Origin: Amaranthus tricolor
Lineage: Eukaryota; Streptophyta; Magnoliopsida; Caryophyllales; Amaranthaceae
Assembly (NCBI RefSeq): GCF_026212465.1
Contig: NC_080049.1
Span: 9,878,552-9,942,551 of the forward strand
Length of the DNA stretch: 64,000 nt
Reading direction: 5' to 3'
This document shows, piece by piece, positions 12,535-24,300 of this stretch (position 1 is the first letter of the stretch; the number at the start of each line of letters is the position of its first letter). Below the pieces are notes generated by a model. It searched no databases. It saw only the letters and a list, made by a program, of their open reading frames with translations, and was not told where the DNA came from. Made by a program: the position numbers and the translations under genes.

Positions 12535-12797
12535 CTTCCTTTGTCTTGAAATACTTGTTACATTATGATTATAACTAATATCAATTATTCAAACTTAATT
12601 TATATATTGTGGCTAATCTGTAGAAAAAAATTATAGTTAAGTGAGATCTTGTTTGAATCGTCTAATCACATATTTTCATAATATTAACTTTTTATAGTTT
12701 TTAGATGTAAAAGAGTTCAATATATTAATGATCAAAATAACACATAACAAAATGTCAAATATAACAAGTACTCCATAATATAACAAGAATATAGAAG
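12535..12797. mobile_element. Probable Stowaway-type MITE
   Basis: The left end CTTCCTTTGTCTTG and the right end CAAGAATATAGAAG are imperfect inverted repeats flanked by TA (12533-12534 and 12798-12799). The interior has the usual phrases of this class: TACTTGTTACA, a GAGATCTTGTTTGAATCGTC box, and TTCATAATATTAACTTTTTAT. The ends have decayed, so the call is moderate. Confidence 0.5.
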
Positions 12798-12929
12798 TAT
12801 TTCTTAAGGAAGGGCATGTATAACATTGCACTCCTCTAGCTAGTAGGAGCTATTAAGGAAAAACCATAAGAAACTACTTAATCTATAGATCTATTTGCAA
12901 AAAATACCTTATGTATTTTTTTTTTTGCA

Positions 12930-13935
12930 AAAAACTACCTTGTGTGATATATTTTTCTACCAATGACTACCACTTAACAGAAAACGTTAATTGACCGTTA
13001 AGTTTGGGGGTTTGACCAATTTGAGAAGTTAAGTTGCCTATGTGACAATGTCTCATTAGTCCTCGTATTTTTAAATAATGAAAGATTAAAACACATAAAT
13101 TAACAAAATAAAAATAAAAGATATTTGACGTCATTTTTACCAATCATAACGATTTTTTTAAAAAAACGGACGTCGCGATTATCCTTAAGGGGTTAATTCT
13201 TTCGAAAATCCAATCGAAACAAGTACTTCTTCGCATATTTTCTGATACATAAACCGAAAAAGATATTTAACGTCATTTTTACCCATCATAATAATATTTT
13301 TTCAAAAAACGGATGTCGTGATTATCCTTATGGGATAACTCTTTCGAAAATTCCATAAGAGTGTTCTGACTGGATTTCAGAAAGAGTTAGACCATATTAC
13401 GACGTCGTTTTTTGGAAAATTCGTTATGATGGTAAAAATAACGTTAAATATCTTTTTCGGTTTACGAGTACGGAAATAGACGAATAAGTATTTGTTTCGA
13501 CTGGATTTTCGGAAGAGTTTCCCCATAAGGATAAACGCGACATTCGGTTTTTGAAAAAAAATCGTTGTAATGGGTAAAAATGACGACAAATATATTTTTC
13601 GGTTTACGTATCGGAAAATAGGCGAATAAGTATTTGTTTCGACCGGATTTTCGAAAGAGTTATCCCATAAGAGTAATCGCGATGTCCGTTTTTAAAAAGA
13701 AATCGTTATGATGGGTAAAAATAACATCAAATATCTTGTATTTTTTTTGTTAATCAATGTGTTTTAATTTTAAATTATTTAAAAATACGGTCCTAATGAG
13801 ATACTGTCACATAGACAACTTAACCTTTCAAATTGGTCAACCTCTCAAACTTAACGATCAATTAACGTTTTTCGTTAAATGTTAATCATTTATAGAGAAA
13901 TATATCACATTAAATTGTTTTTTGAAAAAAATATA
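12930..13935. mobile_element. Foldback (long inverted repeat) element nested in the MULE left terminal repeat
   Basis: Two arms of about 450-500 bp are inverse copies of each other. The outer part on the left (TTGTGTGATATATTT, GTTAATTGACCGTTAAGTTT, CTATGTGACA) returns inverted at 13790-13930. The inner part contains repeats starting GATATTTAACGTCATTTTTA about every 143 bp (13114 and 13257), and these return inverted near 13440-13740. The centre is near 13390 and there is almost no unique core. Removing it restores the match between the two MULE terminal repeats, which shows it inserted later. It has no coding capacity. Confidence 0.75.
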
Positions 13936-13939
13936 GGAA

Positions 13940-14066
13940 AAAATGTAAAAAAAGTACCTAATAAAAATACTTTTTTCAAAAAATTACCTAATATTTTTTT
14001 TTTCAAAATAGTACCTAATAAAAAAATTTCTTTTCAAAAGAGTACCAACTAACGGTTTGGGTAACG
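13940..14066 (+). repeat. MULE left terminal inverted repeat, inner part
   Basis: It consists of three to four degenerate units of about 30 bp (TACCTAATAAAAATACTTTTTTCAAAAA type) and ends in AGAGTACCAACTAACGG. The inverse of the same arrangement is at 17900-18030. Confidence 0.7.
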
Positions 14067-14595
14067 TTGACGGTTTATAATAGCGTTGACCAGCACATTT
14101 AGTTTATCATTTGCCTTTTTTTGCGAAATTTCAGCCACTTCATTTGCCTATTCAGAAACTTTCTCTCTCCTTCCATTCCCCATCTTCTTCCTGCTTGAAA
14201 CCACCATTGGAGACGGTTGAAGCTTCGCCCAACTAGCCATTTTTTTGCAATTTAAAAGTTCTTCTTCCTTTAGTATTTCCTTACTCATCTTCACTCACTT
14301 TCCTCTGTGAAAATCTTAAAGTAAGTAATCTTTGCCCTAATTTTTTTATTCGAAAATTTGGAATAATCTTCTTGAATTTTACTCTTGTGCTTTAGGTTGT
14401 GTGACCTCATAAAACCTATTTGGGATAATTTTGTTGAATTTTGTTGAATTTTACACTTTTTGTTGAATTTTGTTCAAACCTATATTGTTGTTGAATTTCA
14501 CTTTTTTTTGTTCGAAAATTTGGGATAATTTTGTTGGATTTGTGATTGGATTTTGATTTGTTTTTTAATTACTTTGTTTTAGGTTTTGTGACCTC
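14067..14595 (+). other. MULE 5' leader and promoter region
   Basis: This lies between the left terminal repeat and the first transposase codons. It is pyrimidine-rich (TTTCTCTCTCCTTCCATTCCCC) and contains several copies of TTTTGTTGAATTTT at 14380-14560. A leader intron is possible, but no splice sites were assigned. Confidence 0.4.
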
Positions 14596-17488
14596 ATGAA
14601 ACCTATTAAGATTAGGATTTACTTTGGGGTTTTTTTTGTGACAAAATGTAATACTACTGTGTATGATTGGAAGGGTTTTAGGATTAAGACATTAAAAGAA
14701 GAAGTTTGTTACATTGAAATTGCACATTTGATTAAGAATGATTGTGGTTTGGATGATATGGGAAGGATTTGGTATTAAAAAAAAAGGGGTATACTTTATT
14801 TGATGGGAGAAGTGAAATTAAAGATGATAAAGATATCCCTTCCTTTTTAGAATCCCTTGAAATTGATGGATGGTACCACTTGTATATTGTACATGGAGGG
14901 GATAATATGGGAAAAAAAATCCAAAGTCGACCAACTTTCCTCAAAACTCACCAAAAAAGCATCTACCTTATTCAAAGCACCTTCCTCTTCATCACTTACA
15001 TCTAAAACACCTTCCTCTTCATCTCCAAAGCAAATTCCAATTAATGATGTACAAAGTAAGTCAAGTGATTTAGATGATAGTGATGATTCATCTTATGAGT
15101 TAGTTGATGAAGATGATGAGTGTGATGATAATTTATTCACTGAAAATGTGGATTTTGATTTAGATGTTGATGTGTGTAGTAAAGATGTACAAGATGAACT
15201 TGATACAGAGTTTAGGGAGGAAAGAGCAAGAGATGTTTATGTGTGCAATGAGGATGAAGAAAATGAATCCGAAGATGAACTTGAAGAATTGGATGAAAAT
15301 AATGAAGCAAGAAGGAAATATCCTGTTTTCAACCCTAATATAGATTTTAAGGGCAATGTTACGTATCCTTGGGACTTAAGTTTCCTGATAACAAGGTATT
15401 TAGGAAGGCTCTTAGACATCATGCTATAGAAAATGGGTACAATTACTACTACTTACATAATAGTAGTAAGAGGATTATGGTTTATTGCTTTAACAAATGC
15501 TCATGTGTAAAGAAGAAAACAAAGTTTGTGAAATGTACTTGTAGTAGTGAAAACAAATGCAATTTTAAGGTGTATGCAGTGAAAATAAGAAATGAAGAGA
15601 CATTCCAAATTAGGAGTTTGAATGTTGTGCACAATTGCGGCCATCAACATCAAAATAACAAGGTCTCAGCATTGTATTTGGCAGAGAGGTATTTAGAGGA
15701 TTGGAGAGAAAATCCAAATTGGGACTTAAAGGCATTCATTAAGAGGGTGAATAGGGAGCTTCAGCGTGAGGTTGCGTATCAAAAGTGCTACAATACAAAG
15801 AGAATTGCAATGAGAATGATCTTTGGGGATGCTAATGAAGAATATGCCAAGGTGTGGGACTATGCTGAAGCTATTAGAAAATATTCATCAAGTAGCACTG
15901 CTGTGGTGACATACATTGTAGTTGAAAACCCACCTCCTAGATTTCAAAGGATGTACATTTGCTTACAACCGGTAAAGGAGGGTTTCATGGCTGGATGGAG
16001 ACCTATCTTAGGTTTGGATGGTGCACATCTTAGAGGACCATACCCTGGAATTTTGTTGACAGCAGTGGGAAGGGATGGCAATAACAATATTTTCCCTGTG
16101 GCTTAGGCAGTAGTTGGGTGCAAGAAAGAGGTGATGCAGTCACCTTTATGAGTGATAGACAAAAGGTATTTCCTTTGACCTTTTATTTTGTTAAACAATG
16201 ATTAGGTAGTGTTTTACATTTTTAATTCTATGAGTTTGATATATTTTGCTAGGGTTTGTTAGAGGCTTTTCATAATGTGGTTCCACAAGCAGAGATAAGG
16301 TATTGTTGTAGACACATATGGGCTAACTTCAAAAAGAATTTCACTGGGGAACTGTTTAGATTGTTGTTTTGGAATGCAGCTAAAGCTTCAACCAAGGTAA
16401 TCATTAATTCCTACAACTTTAGGCTAACATTCCTACTGCTATATTTTGACTATGCTAATGTGCTTTGACAGCATTATTTCGATAACCAAATGAATGAGAT
16501 CAACGCAATTTCAGTTGATGCATACGCTTACTTGGCTGCCATTCCAGCATGTCATTGGTCTAGACATGCCTTCCCAACAAGATGTAAGTCCAAAATGCTT
16601 TTAAATAATTGTTGTGAGTCTTTCAATAATGTTTTGAGGGAGGCAAGGGGAAAGCGAATCATTTCCCTAATGGAATGGATTAGAAGGTATGTTATGCAAA
16701 GGTGTGCAGCGAAGAGGGAAAGGTTGAATCAAATCAAGGGTTTAGTAATGCCCTTTATGATGAAAGTCATTGAAAATCAAGCTCAAAAGGTTCATAGCAT
16801 GAGAGTCATTGCAGTTAATGTGATGAAGTTCAAAGTTGATAATGGTAATGACAGTTATGTAGTAAACTTAGAAGATAAAAATTGCCTTTGTAACAGATGG
16901 AGACTTACAGGAATTCCATGTAGGCATGCATTGGCATGTATAGTGAAAAGGAAATTGGATTTTGCCCCTTATGTGCATGAAGCATACTATGTGAGTACTT
17001 ATGCAAAAACCTATGCTCCAACATTCTATGGAATGCCTGGTCACAGGCATTGGCCAACTTCTCAATTGGATAAGCCTCTTCCTTCACCTCTTAGAAATAT
17101 GCCAGGAAGACCCACAAAAAACAAGCGAAAGCCCGAGTTTGATGAGGGTAGAGATGGAAAGAAGAAGAACAAGAATTTTGTTGAAAGGGACTTCAAGCAA
17201 AACAAGTGTGGGAACTATGGAGGACTTGGCCATTACAAGAAGACTTGCAAGAACCCATCCAAATCAAATGAGGCATCCACTAGTGCAGCACCAGTTAAAG
17301 GAGGAAGATCAAAAAAGCATCCTAGTATAACTTCACCAACTACATCATTACCCCTACAGCAACTCAAACCACAATCACAGCCAATTGTGGTCAACGAAGG
17401 ATTAAACATGTTGCAAGGAGGAAGAAGCCGGACAAGTCTACACCAACACAAGGCAGTCAACAACAATCAAGCTATGTTAATGATGTAG
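14596..17488 (+). pseudogene. MuDR-type MULE transposase, broken
   Basis: The domain order is that of plant MULE transposases. A PB1-like N-terminal domain (14596-14890) is followed by a Ser- and Asp/Glu-rich spacer (14920-15330), the MuDR DNA-binding domain (FPDNKVFRKALRHHAIENGY, from 15371), and the MULE catalytic domain (WRPILGLDGAHLRGPYPGILL near 16000; RYCCRHIWANFKKNF near 16300). A SWIM zinc finger (CLCNRWRLTGIPCRHALA, about 16890) and a C-terminal zinc knuckle (about 17205) close it. Two introns fit well: 16166-16252 and 16397-16471. Damage includes frameshifts at A-runs near 14776 and 14905, a frame change near 15370, a TAG for Trp at 16104-16106 and a loss of catalytic-domain codons just after it. 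In the zinc knuckle the second Cys is Tyr (CGNYGGLGHYKKTC). Confidence 0.88.
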
Positions 17489-17646
17489 TAGACCAAAGTA
17501 GTCAAGTTTGAAACATTTGTCATATTTTGTGTTTGTAATGAACTTCTAGGTTTATATTGGATGATGTATGAACTTTTTTATAGATGATGTTCTAAGAGTT
17601 ATATATGATGTTGTGTTTGTATTGGATAATTATGTTGTGTTCTTGG
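17489..17646 (+). other. MULE 3' untranslated region
   Basis: Noncoding sequence between the transposase stop and the 30-bp tandem array. No other feature was recognised. Confidence 0.4.
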
Positions 17647-17875
17647 TGCTCTTTTGAAAAGAAAATTTTTTTTAGGTACTTTTTTGAAAAAAAAAATTTA
17701 TTAGGTATTCTTTTGAAAAGAAAAATTTTAATATGTATTCTTTTGAAAAGAAAAATTTTATTAGGTACTTTTTTGAAAAGAAAAATTTTATTAGATACTT
17801 TTTTGAAAAGAAAAATTTTATTAGGTACTCTTTTGAAAAGAAAAAATTTATTAGGTACTCTTTTTAAAGATGGGT
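17647..17875 (+). repeat. Tandem array of 30-bp units derived from the MULE terminal repeat
   Basis: Roughly eight head-to-tail copies of a 30-bp unit (AGGTACTCTTTTGAAAAGAA plus an AAATTTTATT tail) differ by a few bases each. The same unit makes up the terminal repeats at 13940-14066 and 17915-18015, so the array is an expansion of terminal-repeat material inside the right end. It happens to be open in one frame and gives a repetitive peptide; that is not a gene. Confidence 0.8.
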
Positions 17876-17899
17876 AAAAAAGAAAACGGAAAACTTAAC

Positions 17900-18068
17900 C
17901 CCAGCCGTTAGTTGGTACTCTTTTGAAAAGAAAATTTTTTATTAGGTACTGTTTTGAAAAAAAAAATTTATTAGATACTTTTTTGAAAAAAAAAATTTAT
18001 TAAGTATTTTTTTTACATTTTTTGTAAAAATATATAAGATAATTTTTTGCAAATAGACCTATAAATTA
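17900..18068 (-). repeat. MULE right terminal inverted repeat
   Basis: CCGTTAGTTGGTACTCTTTT opens the inner part, followed by three 30-bp units and the outer part TTTTTTGCAAATAGACCTAT near 18043-18063. This matches the inverse of the left end at 12879-12930 and 13935-14066 once the foldback element is ignored. Confidence 0.7.
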
Positions 18069-18070
18069 GG

Positions 18071-18300
18071 TAAATAGAATTATTTTGATTTTGTAGTCCA
18101 ACGATTAAAAAGTGTATAGAAAGGGGAGAAACAATCGCGTACAACTGAAGCAGAATAAAATATAAAATAATACTCTAGTTGAAAAGTCAAATGCCTTGCA
18201 AAATACTCCCAGAAATCTAGAAGAATTACTAATACTTCCTCAACAGCTGAGAAGCCAAAACAAAGATCAAGCATTTCCAAAATCTTATTCAAATTCGTCA
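18071..18300 (+). promoter_or_regulatory. UBC13 proximal promoter and 5' UTR, with TATA box at 18161
   Basis: TATAAAATA at 18161-18169 lies 132-140 bp upstream of the start codon, which would give a leader of about 105 bases. All sequence further upstream is the MULE, so the proximal promoter left between the transposon and the gene is only about 90 bp. The TATA assignment is from position and sequence alone. Confidence 0.4.
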
Positions 18301-21300
18301 ATGGCGAACAGTAATTTACCTCGGAGAATTATCAAGGTTTCTCTTCTTCTCTCCTTTCATCTAGATTATCTCTGTTTTCTTGCTTTCTCTTTATTTGATC
18401 ATTTCATTTTGAGAAAATTTCCTAGGGCTTCGGTTTCCTAATCATTTTTTTTTGTAATTTTTTTTTGCGCAGGAAACTCAGCGTCTTCTCAGTGAACCAG
18501 GTTTTCCTTTTCCTAAAGTGGAGGAATTGATTTTTTTTTTCTTTGAATTCTGTGTTTTTTGCTTAATTGTTCAATAATCCTTTACAATTAATTGTTCTTT
18601 TTGATGTATGGATTGGTGGAATATGATTGCAGCTCCGGGAATCAGTGCCTCGCCATCAGAAGATAATATGCGTTACTTCAATGTTATGATCCTTGGGCCT
18701 TCACAGTCTCCTTACGAAGGTAATTCTATTATCAATGCTCTATTATCCTTTAATTTTCTTCTCTAAGGGGGTGTCTAGTTTAACAGAAAACATTTTCTTG
18801 TCTTATGGAAAATGAGAATAATCACTGATTTTTCTCTGTTTGTTTTGGTGAACTGATAGTAGATATTGAGGTGTTGGATGGAAGGTTCGGAAAATTGATT
18901 TTCGTCCATGTAATAGGAAAATGTTTTCAAAGTGTAATTTTTTCATTTTTAATTCCCTTGTCAAACCAAATAATAGGAGATTTGGATAACAATTTATAGT
19001 TATTTGGACGGTAGTATTACTGTCATGAGACAAACGTTTCTTTAAAGCTTTTTGTTTGATTTAATACACTCTAAATCTTTGGTGCGATTTGGTAAGAACA
19101 CTCATTTCGAGATGACTGGATTTGATTTGTGTTAGGCATTTATCATTGCTGTTGATACTGTCTTTAGAGGTCTTTGATCAAAGACATAAAGTTCATGTTG
19201 TTATGGCTATTTTGATTCTTATAGCCTTTACTTAAGGTTTACTTCTCTGTTCTTTGAATTACTATATTTGGATTCATTGCTTATTGAACTACGGTTAAAG
19301 GTAGACCTGGGAAAATTTGATCCGACCCGAAAATGAACCCGGGACCCGACCCGACAAAACCCGAACCCGACCGACCCGAAAGCGACTTAATCCAAAACAT
19401 GACCGACCTGATAATTACCCGACCGAAAATGACTCGACCGGAAATCGACCCGTTTTGACAGATTTAATATCAATTTTTAGAGTAATTTCAATGTTAGAAT
19501 TCATTTCAAATAAAATTTAAGTTTTCAAAGTATCTCAACATATTGAGTATATCACTTGAACCCTAAAACTCATCAATAGATCTCAAAAAACGTATTTAAC
19601 GTCTTTTTAGCCATCGTAATTATTTTTCTTTAAAAACAGGACGTTATAATCATCTTAATTGAATACATGTATCTTGTTAAATCAGTCAAATGAGTTTTTA
19701 ATTCTTCTACATTTCAATAAGCAAATCAATATAATTTATACGAACGTTTCGCACGTTTGAATGAGCTTTTCAAAAAACGAATGTCGCTACCCTAAATTAT
19801 AAAACGCGTATCTTATAAGACGAAATAAGTACTTAGCTAGTTGTATATCTTTCCAACATGAAAATTGTGAAGATAATTTTAACGTCATTTTTAACTAACG
19901 TTACAATTATAATAAACAAAATAACTTTTATAAAGCGCGTATCTTACAAGTCTTTCAAAATAAGTATTAATTCCCCTATTTTTCTTGCACTTAAATGAAC
20001 CTGACATACCAACTATTTTTTGAAAATCGTACATGTAATTTATCTAATGATTTTTTTTAGACATTTTAATGATTTTTTTATGTTGAATTAGTCGATTGGA
20101 TATTCTAATGTTTTATGGTAACCCGTTGGGTCAATCCGAACCTACCCGAAACCCAGGGTGATTCGACCTGAAACTGAACTGATCCGAAACTGACCCGACC
20201 CGAAAATGACCCGACCGAAATTGATCCGACCCAAAACCCGACCGACCGACCGTTATCCCAGGTCTAGTTAAAGGTAAATGGGAAAAAGACAAAATAAACG
20301 AGTGAGATGAAGAGAGAATTTGTTGATGACATGAAGAAAGAGTGTGTAGATGAGATGAAAAGATAGAATTATAGTCCCGTTGCAAATTTTATAAATGTAG
20401 TAAAATAAGTGGTCTAGTTAGCTCCTAGTTTTTCTTGCTACAGTATCTAAAGATATTAACCTAATACGCATAATTTTACAAAAAACACGAGATAGTTATG
20501 TCAGCTGAACATTTTTAGGCACTAGAAACTAGAGGCTTTACATTTTTTCCCTTATGGCGTAAAATGACTGGATGTCTACAATGTTGAATCAATTTGGTAG
20601 CTATGAGTGTCCTGTTGTACACGTTCGTTCTCTTTAACTTTCTTCCAAAGTAACCAAGAAGGGAGTATCTTAGCAAGTGGAAAGGATTGTTTTTACAAGG
20701 GGGAATATAAAAGTGTTTATATTTTAACTTGTGATGCATTAGAAAATAAGGGACCACTTTGTGGAACATGTGAGGAAAGGGAAATTTTGAGAAAATGGAC
20801 GATATATTTGGTAAAACAATTGTCAAAGGTAAAAGAATTTCGGGGGTAAATCTCTTGAACAATAAGAGATGGAGTGTGATTCCCTAATCAAAAAGTGCTT
20901 TTAGAATCTTCAATATTTTTTGATAGGTTGAAAATCTCTTGAATAATACATTTGTGTTGCTTTTATCATCATATGTCCAATTGAGAAGGTTATCTGATTT
21001 TTTTCAAGTGTTTTTAATCCATTAAGTCAATTTTTTCTTATTTTATGTTGTAGGGGGTGTCTTTAAGTTGGAATTATTTTTGCCCGAGGAATATCCAATG
21101 GCTGCTCCTAAGGTATGTCATCCTCACCGGTACAATCTTTTTATATCCTGATTTACCATTACTGGTTCTGGTTTCTTGCTTAATTGCACCATTATTACAA
21201 TTTAAACCTCTGGCTAATTTAAAGTCTAATTTAAAGTCGGGGATGATACAATTAAATTGTTGAATCAGTGTCACACGCTTAGGTGGTTTTACCCACGAAT

Positions 21301-24300
21301 CACGATTCGGTTCGCTCTGCCCGAATTGGAGTTCGTTCGCCGGTTGAATCGCCGATAGGAGTGAACCGGTTTCCGACTACCGTAACCGAGAAAAGAGGGT
21401 AGCATGAAGAAGAAATCAAGATAAAAAAGGATAAAAATCTTACTTGATGAATCAGATTATAAGATTGAAGAAGACAGACCATTTGAAGATAAAAAATTCC
21501 ACCATTAAAGCCTCTTTTAAGCTTCTAGCCATTCCTTTTTTCTGGTTGGAAGAAGATATTGAAGGCACCCACTCTTTGGAAAATGTAACTATTTACTGTA
21601 ATTACTAGGGTCTAGGTCCTTTGGAGAAATGTACTTTATAGAAAGGTTGGAAGAAGTATAAGGAAAAGTTTTGTTCTACTTTATAGAAGAAGTGTAAAAA
21701 TTCTTAATGTACCAAAATAAAACCCACGAAATCAGAAATTGAAATCCAAAACAGAAGATGAAGATGTACCAAAACAGACCGACAAAATAACATTTAGTAA
21801 TCAGATCTACAAAGATGAACCAAAATGAAATCAGAAGCCAAATATGGAACCACAAAACCATGAAATCAGATCCGAAAAGTTAACCAAAATGAAATCAGAA
21901 GCCAAATATGGAACCACAAAACCACAAAGATCACATCAAGCGTTTTTTTCATGATTTAAAACGAAGAATATGGCCAATTTGTTCATGAGGTAAAATGAAC
22001 AAAACAAACAACAGGTTATGAGGGAGAGTGGAGAGAGAGATAGAGGGAGAGGAGCCGTTTCTTAATGAGGTGAAATGAACAAAAAATGGTCGATTACTTA
22101 GGGTTTATGAGGAGGAGTATATCAAAATAAATGGTTGAGATGTAAAGTTGATGAATTCATTAATGGTCAAGATTTTTTATGGGTTCTAGAACATTTAATG
22201 CAGGGAAAAATTAAGGGTTTGTGCCATTAATGCACTACTTCATTAAGTAAATTTGATCTGAATTCCTTCAAAAGGTAGGAAAAAAAAGTGTGTAATTATA
22301 AGTAGGTAGGTGGTAGTGGGTAAATTAAGTAATTAAAGGGATGAGGTATGATTGAAGGGGATATGTGGGGTAGGAATAAAGTAAGGGTAAAATAGAAAAT
22401 TATGTAGATTATTTTTGCCAAAAATAGTAATGTTGCAAGTAGACCTGGGAAAACGGTCGGTTGGTCGGGTTTTGGGTCGGATCAATTTCGGTCGGGTCAT
22501 TTTCGGGTCGGGTCAGTTTCGGATCGGGTCAGTTTCAGGTCGGATCACTCCGGGTTTCGGGTCGGTTCGGATTGATCCAACGGGTTACCATAAAACATCA
22601 GAATATCCAATCGACTAATTCAACATAAAAAAAAAAAAATCATTAAAATGTCTAAAATGCATCATACTACAAAAAAAAATATCCAAATGAATCAATTTAA
22701 AAGTATAAATAAGAACATGTTAAATAGCAAATTGTTCAAACACTTCATCTTCATTTAGATTTTCTTCTTCGCCTTCATCTTCTTTTTCATCTTCATCTTC
22801 TTTTTCATCTTCATCTTCATCTTCATCTTCTAAATCTTTGTTAGCTTCTTCATTACACATTGGTGGAAGATCAACCTCTAATCCATTTTCAAGTGGATCT
22901 ATCAACATAAAACAAATTCACAAAATAAACTATAGTTTTAGTTTAACGAATTGAAGATTATATTATTTGCATTCAAAACTCAAATAATTGATAAATTTAC
23001 CTTCTTTTACTTTATAACCAAATAGCCAACTACGACTAGTAATTAAAGCCTCAGCAGTATCCGGTTGAAGAGAAGCTCTATACTTAGTAAGCACTCTACC
23101 TCCTAAGATAAAAGCTGACTCGGATGCAACAGTAGTAATTGGAATGGCTAATAAATCCCTTGCCATACGCGCAACCTGTGCATGTCGAGTTTCATTTGTT
23201 TTCCACCATTGCAATACATCTAGTTCAAGATGATGATCAAGCCTAGACTCCTCAAGATAAATATCTAATTGTGACAAATTTGCACTAGTCCCTCCAGCAA
23301 AAGATGAAAATCCCTATTAAAGTACTAGTAATTAGAAGGTTAAAATAATAACAATACAATTATAAAAAACTTCAAAAAAAAAAAATACATACAGGAAGAT
23401 CATCATCCACGACATGACTACTAGCTTCACGGTCATAGGGAGTATCATTCCTTACATACTCCGCAAATAAATCATAGAGTTTGTCTTTGACTTGGTTGGC
23501 TTTCCAGTATCCATTTTGAGGATCCAAGTGTTCAAAACAATATTTGATCAATTGAAATTTATAACGAGGATCCATCATGGCAGCAAAAGAAAGAACAACA
23601 CTATAATTTTCCTAATATTTATCAAATTTATTTTTCATATTCTTTGCCATATCTTTTAAAAACTCATCTTCACTATCAGCATATTGTATCAACAAACATT
23701 CGATTCTCCACACACTTTTAAAGTACAAGTTGGCAGTTGGATAGTTTCTCCCCGAAAACTGTTTTGTTATATCATCAAAAGGTTTTTAAAGTGCAACAAT
23801 TTTTTTAACCTTTGACCAATCATCATGTGTAGGAATATTAGGAAGGTCTTTGTCAATTCTTTTCAGGTTTTCATAACAAGGACAATAAATCAATGCCCTT
23901 TCAAGCATCCTATAGGTAGAATTCCATCTTATAGGACAATCCAACCACAACCTTTTAGAAATACTAATACCAATACCAATTGCACACTCCCTCAACTTTG
24001 CTTTTCGTACTTCAGAACCATTTATATACTTAACCTAGGTCTTTATTGTTTTTATTTCATCTCCAATGACCTTCAAACCATCTTGAACAATTAAGTTCAA
24101 AATATGAGCACCACAACGAACATGAAAATAATCACCATAAGCAAGCAATGGATTATACACACTTAGACTATGAGCAAGCAATTTTTGCATATTATCATTG
24201 TACGTAGCATTGTCTAATGTGATAGAGAACGCCTTTTGTTGAAGCTTCCATTCTTTTATAATTGCAATTAACCTCTCATGTATCATGTTGGCATTATGAG

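Larger units (their letters stand above)
12878..18070 (+). mobile_element. Mutator-like element (MULE) with long terminal inverted repeats
   Basis: The left end (TAATCTATAGATCTATTTGC, from about 12879) is matched in inverse at 18045-18068. Inner parts of the repeat are at 13940-14066 and 17900-18030; both contain a GTACCAACTAACGG box and several 30-bp units of the type AGTACCTAATAAAAA...CTTTTCAAAAG. A 1-kb foldback element sits inside the left repeat. The transposase gene lies between the repeats. The 9-bp target duplication expected for a MULE could not be recognised, so the borders are good to about ten bases. The right border is about 90 bp from the likely TATA box of the UBC13 gene. Confidence 0.75.

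Noticed and set aside
13114..13740. Regularly spaced repeats that could suggest a CRISPR-like array
   Set aside because: The repeats are long, diverged and inverted about a centre, in a plant genome; they are the inner repeats of the foldback element.
17605..17877. 90-codon frame with a repeating KILLGTFLKR unit
   Set aside because: It is a by-product of the 30-bp tandem array in the MULE end, whose unit length is a multiple of three.
19317..19520. Arg/Pro/Asp-rich open frame, with similar ones at 20131-20385, 22415-22618 and 26212-26451
   Set aside because: They are translations of the CCGACCC subterminal repeats of hAT elements A and B.
22740..22840. (CATCTT)n-like repeat resembling a microsatellite
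   Set aside because: On the - strand it is the acidic tail exon of the hAT element B transposase, in frame with the dimerisation domain.
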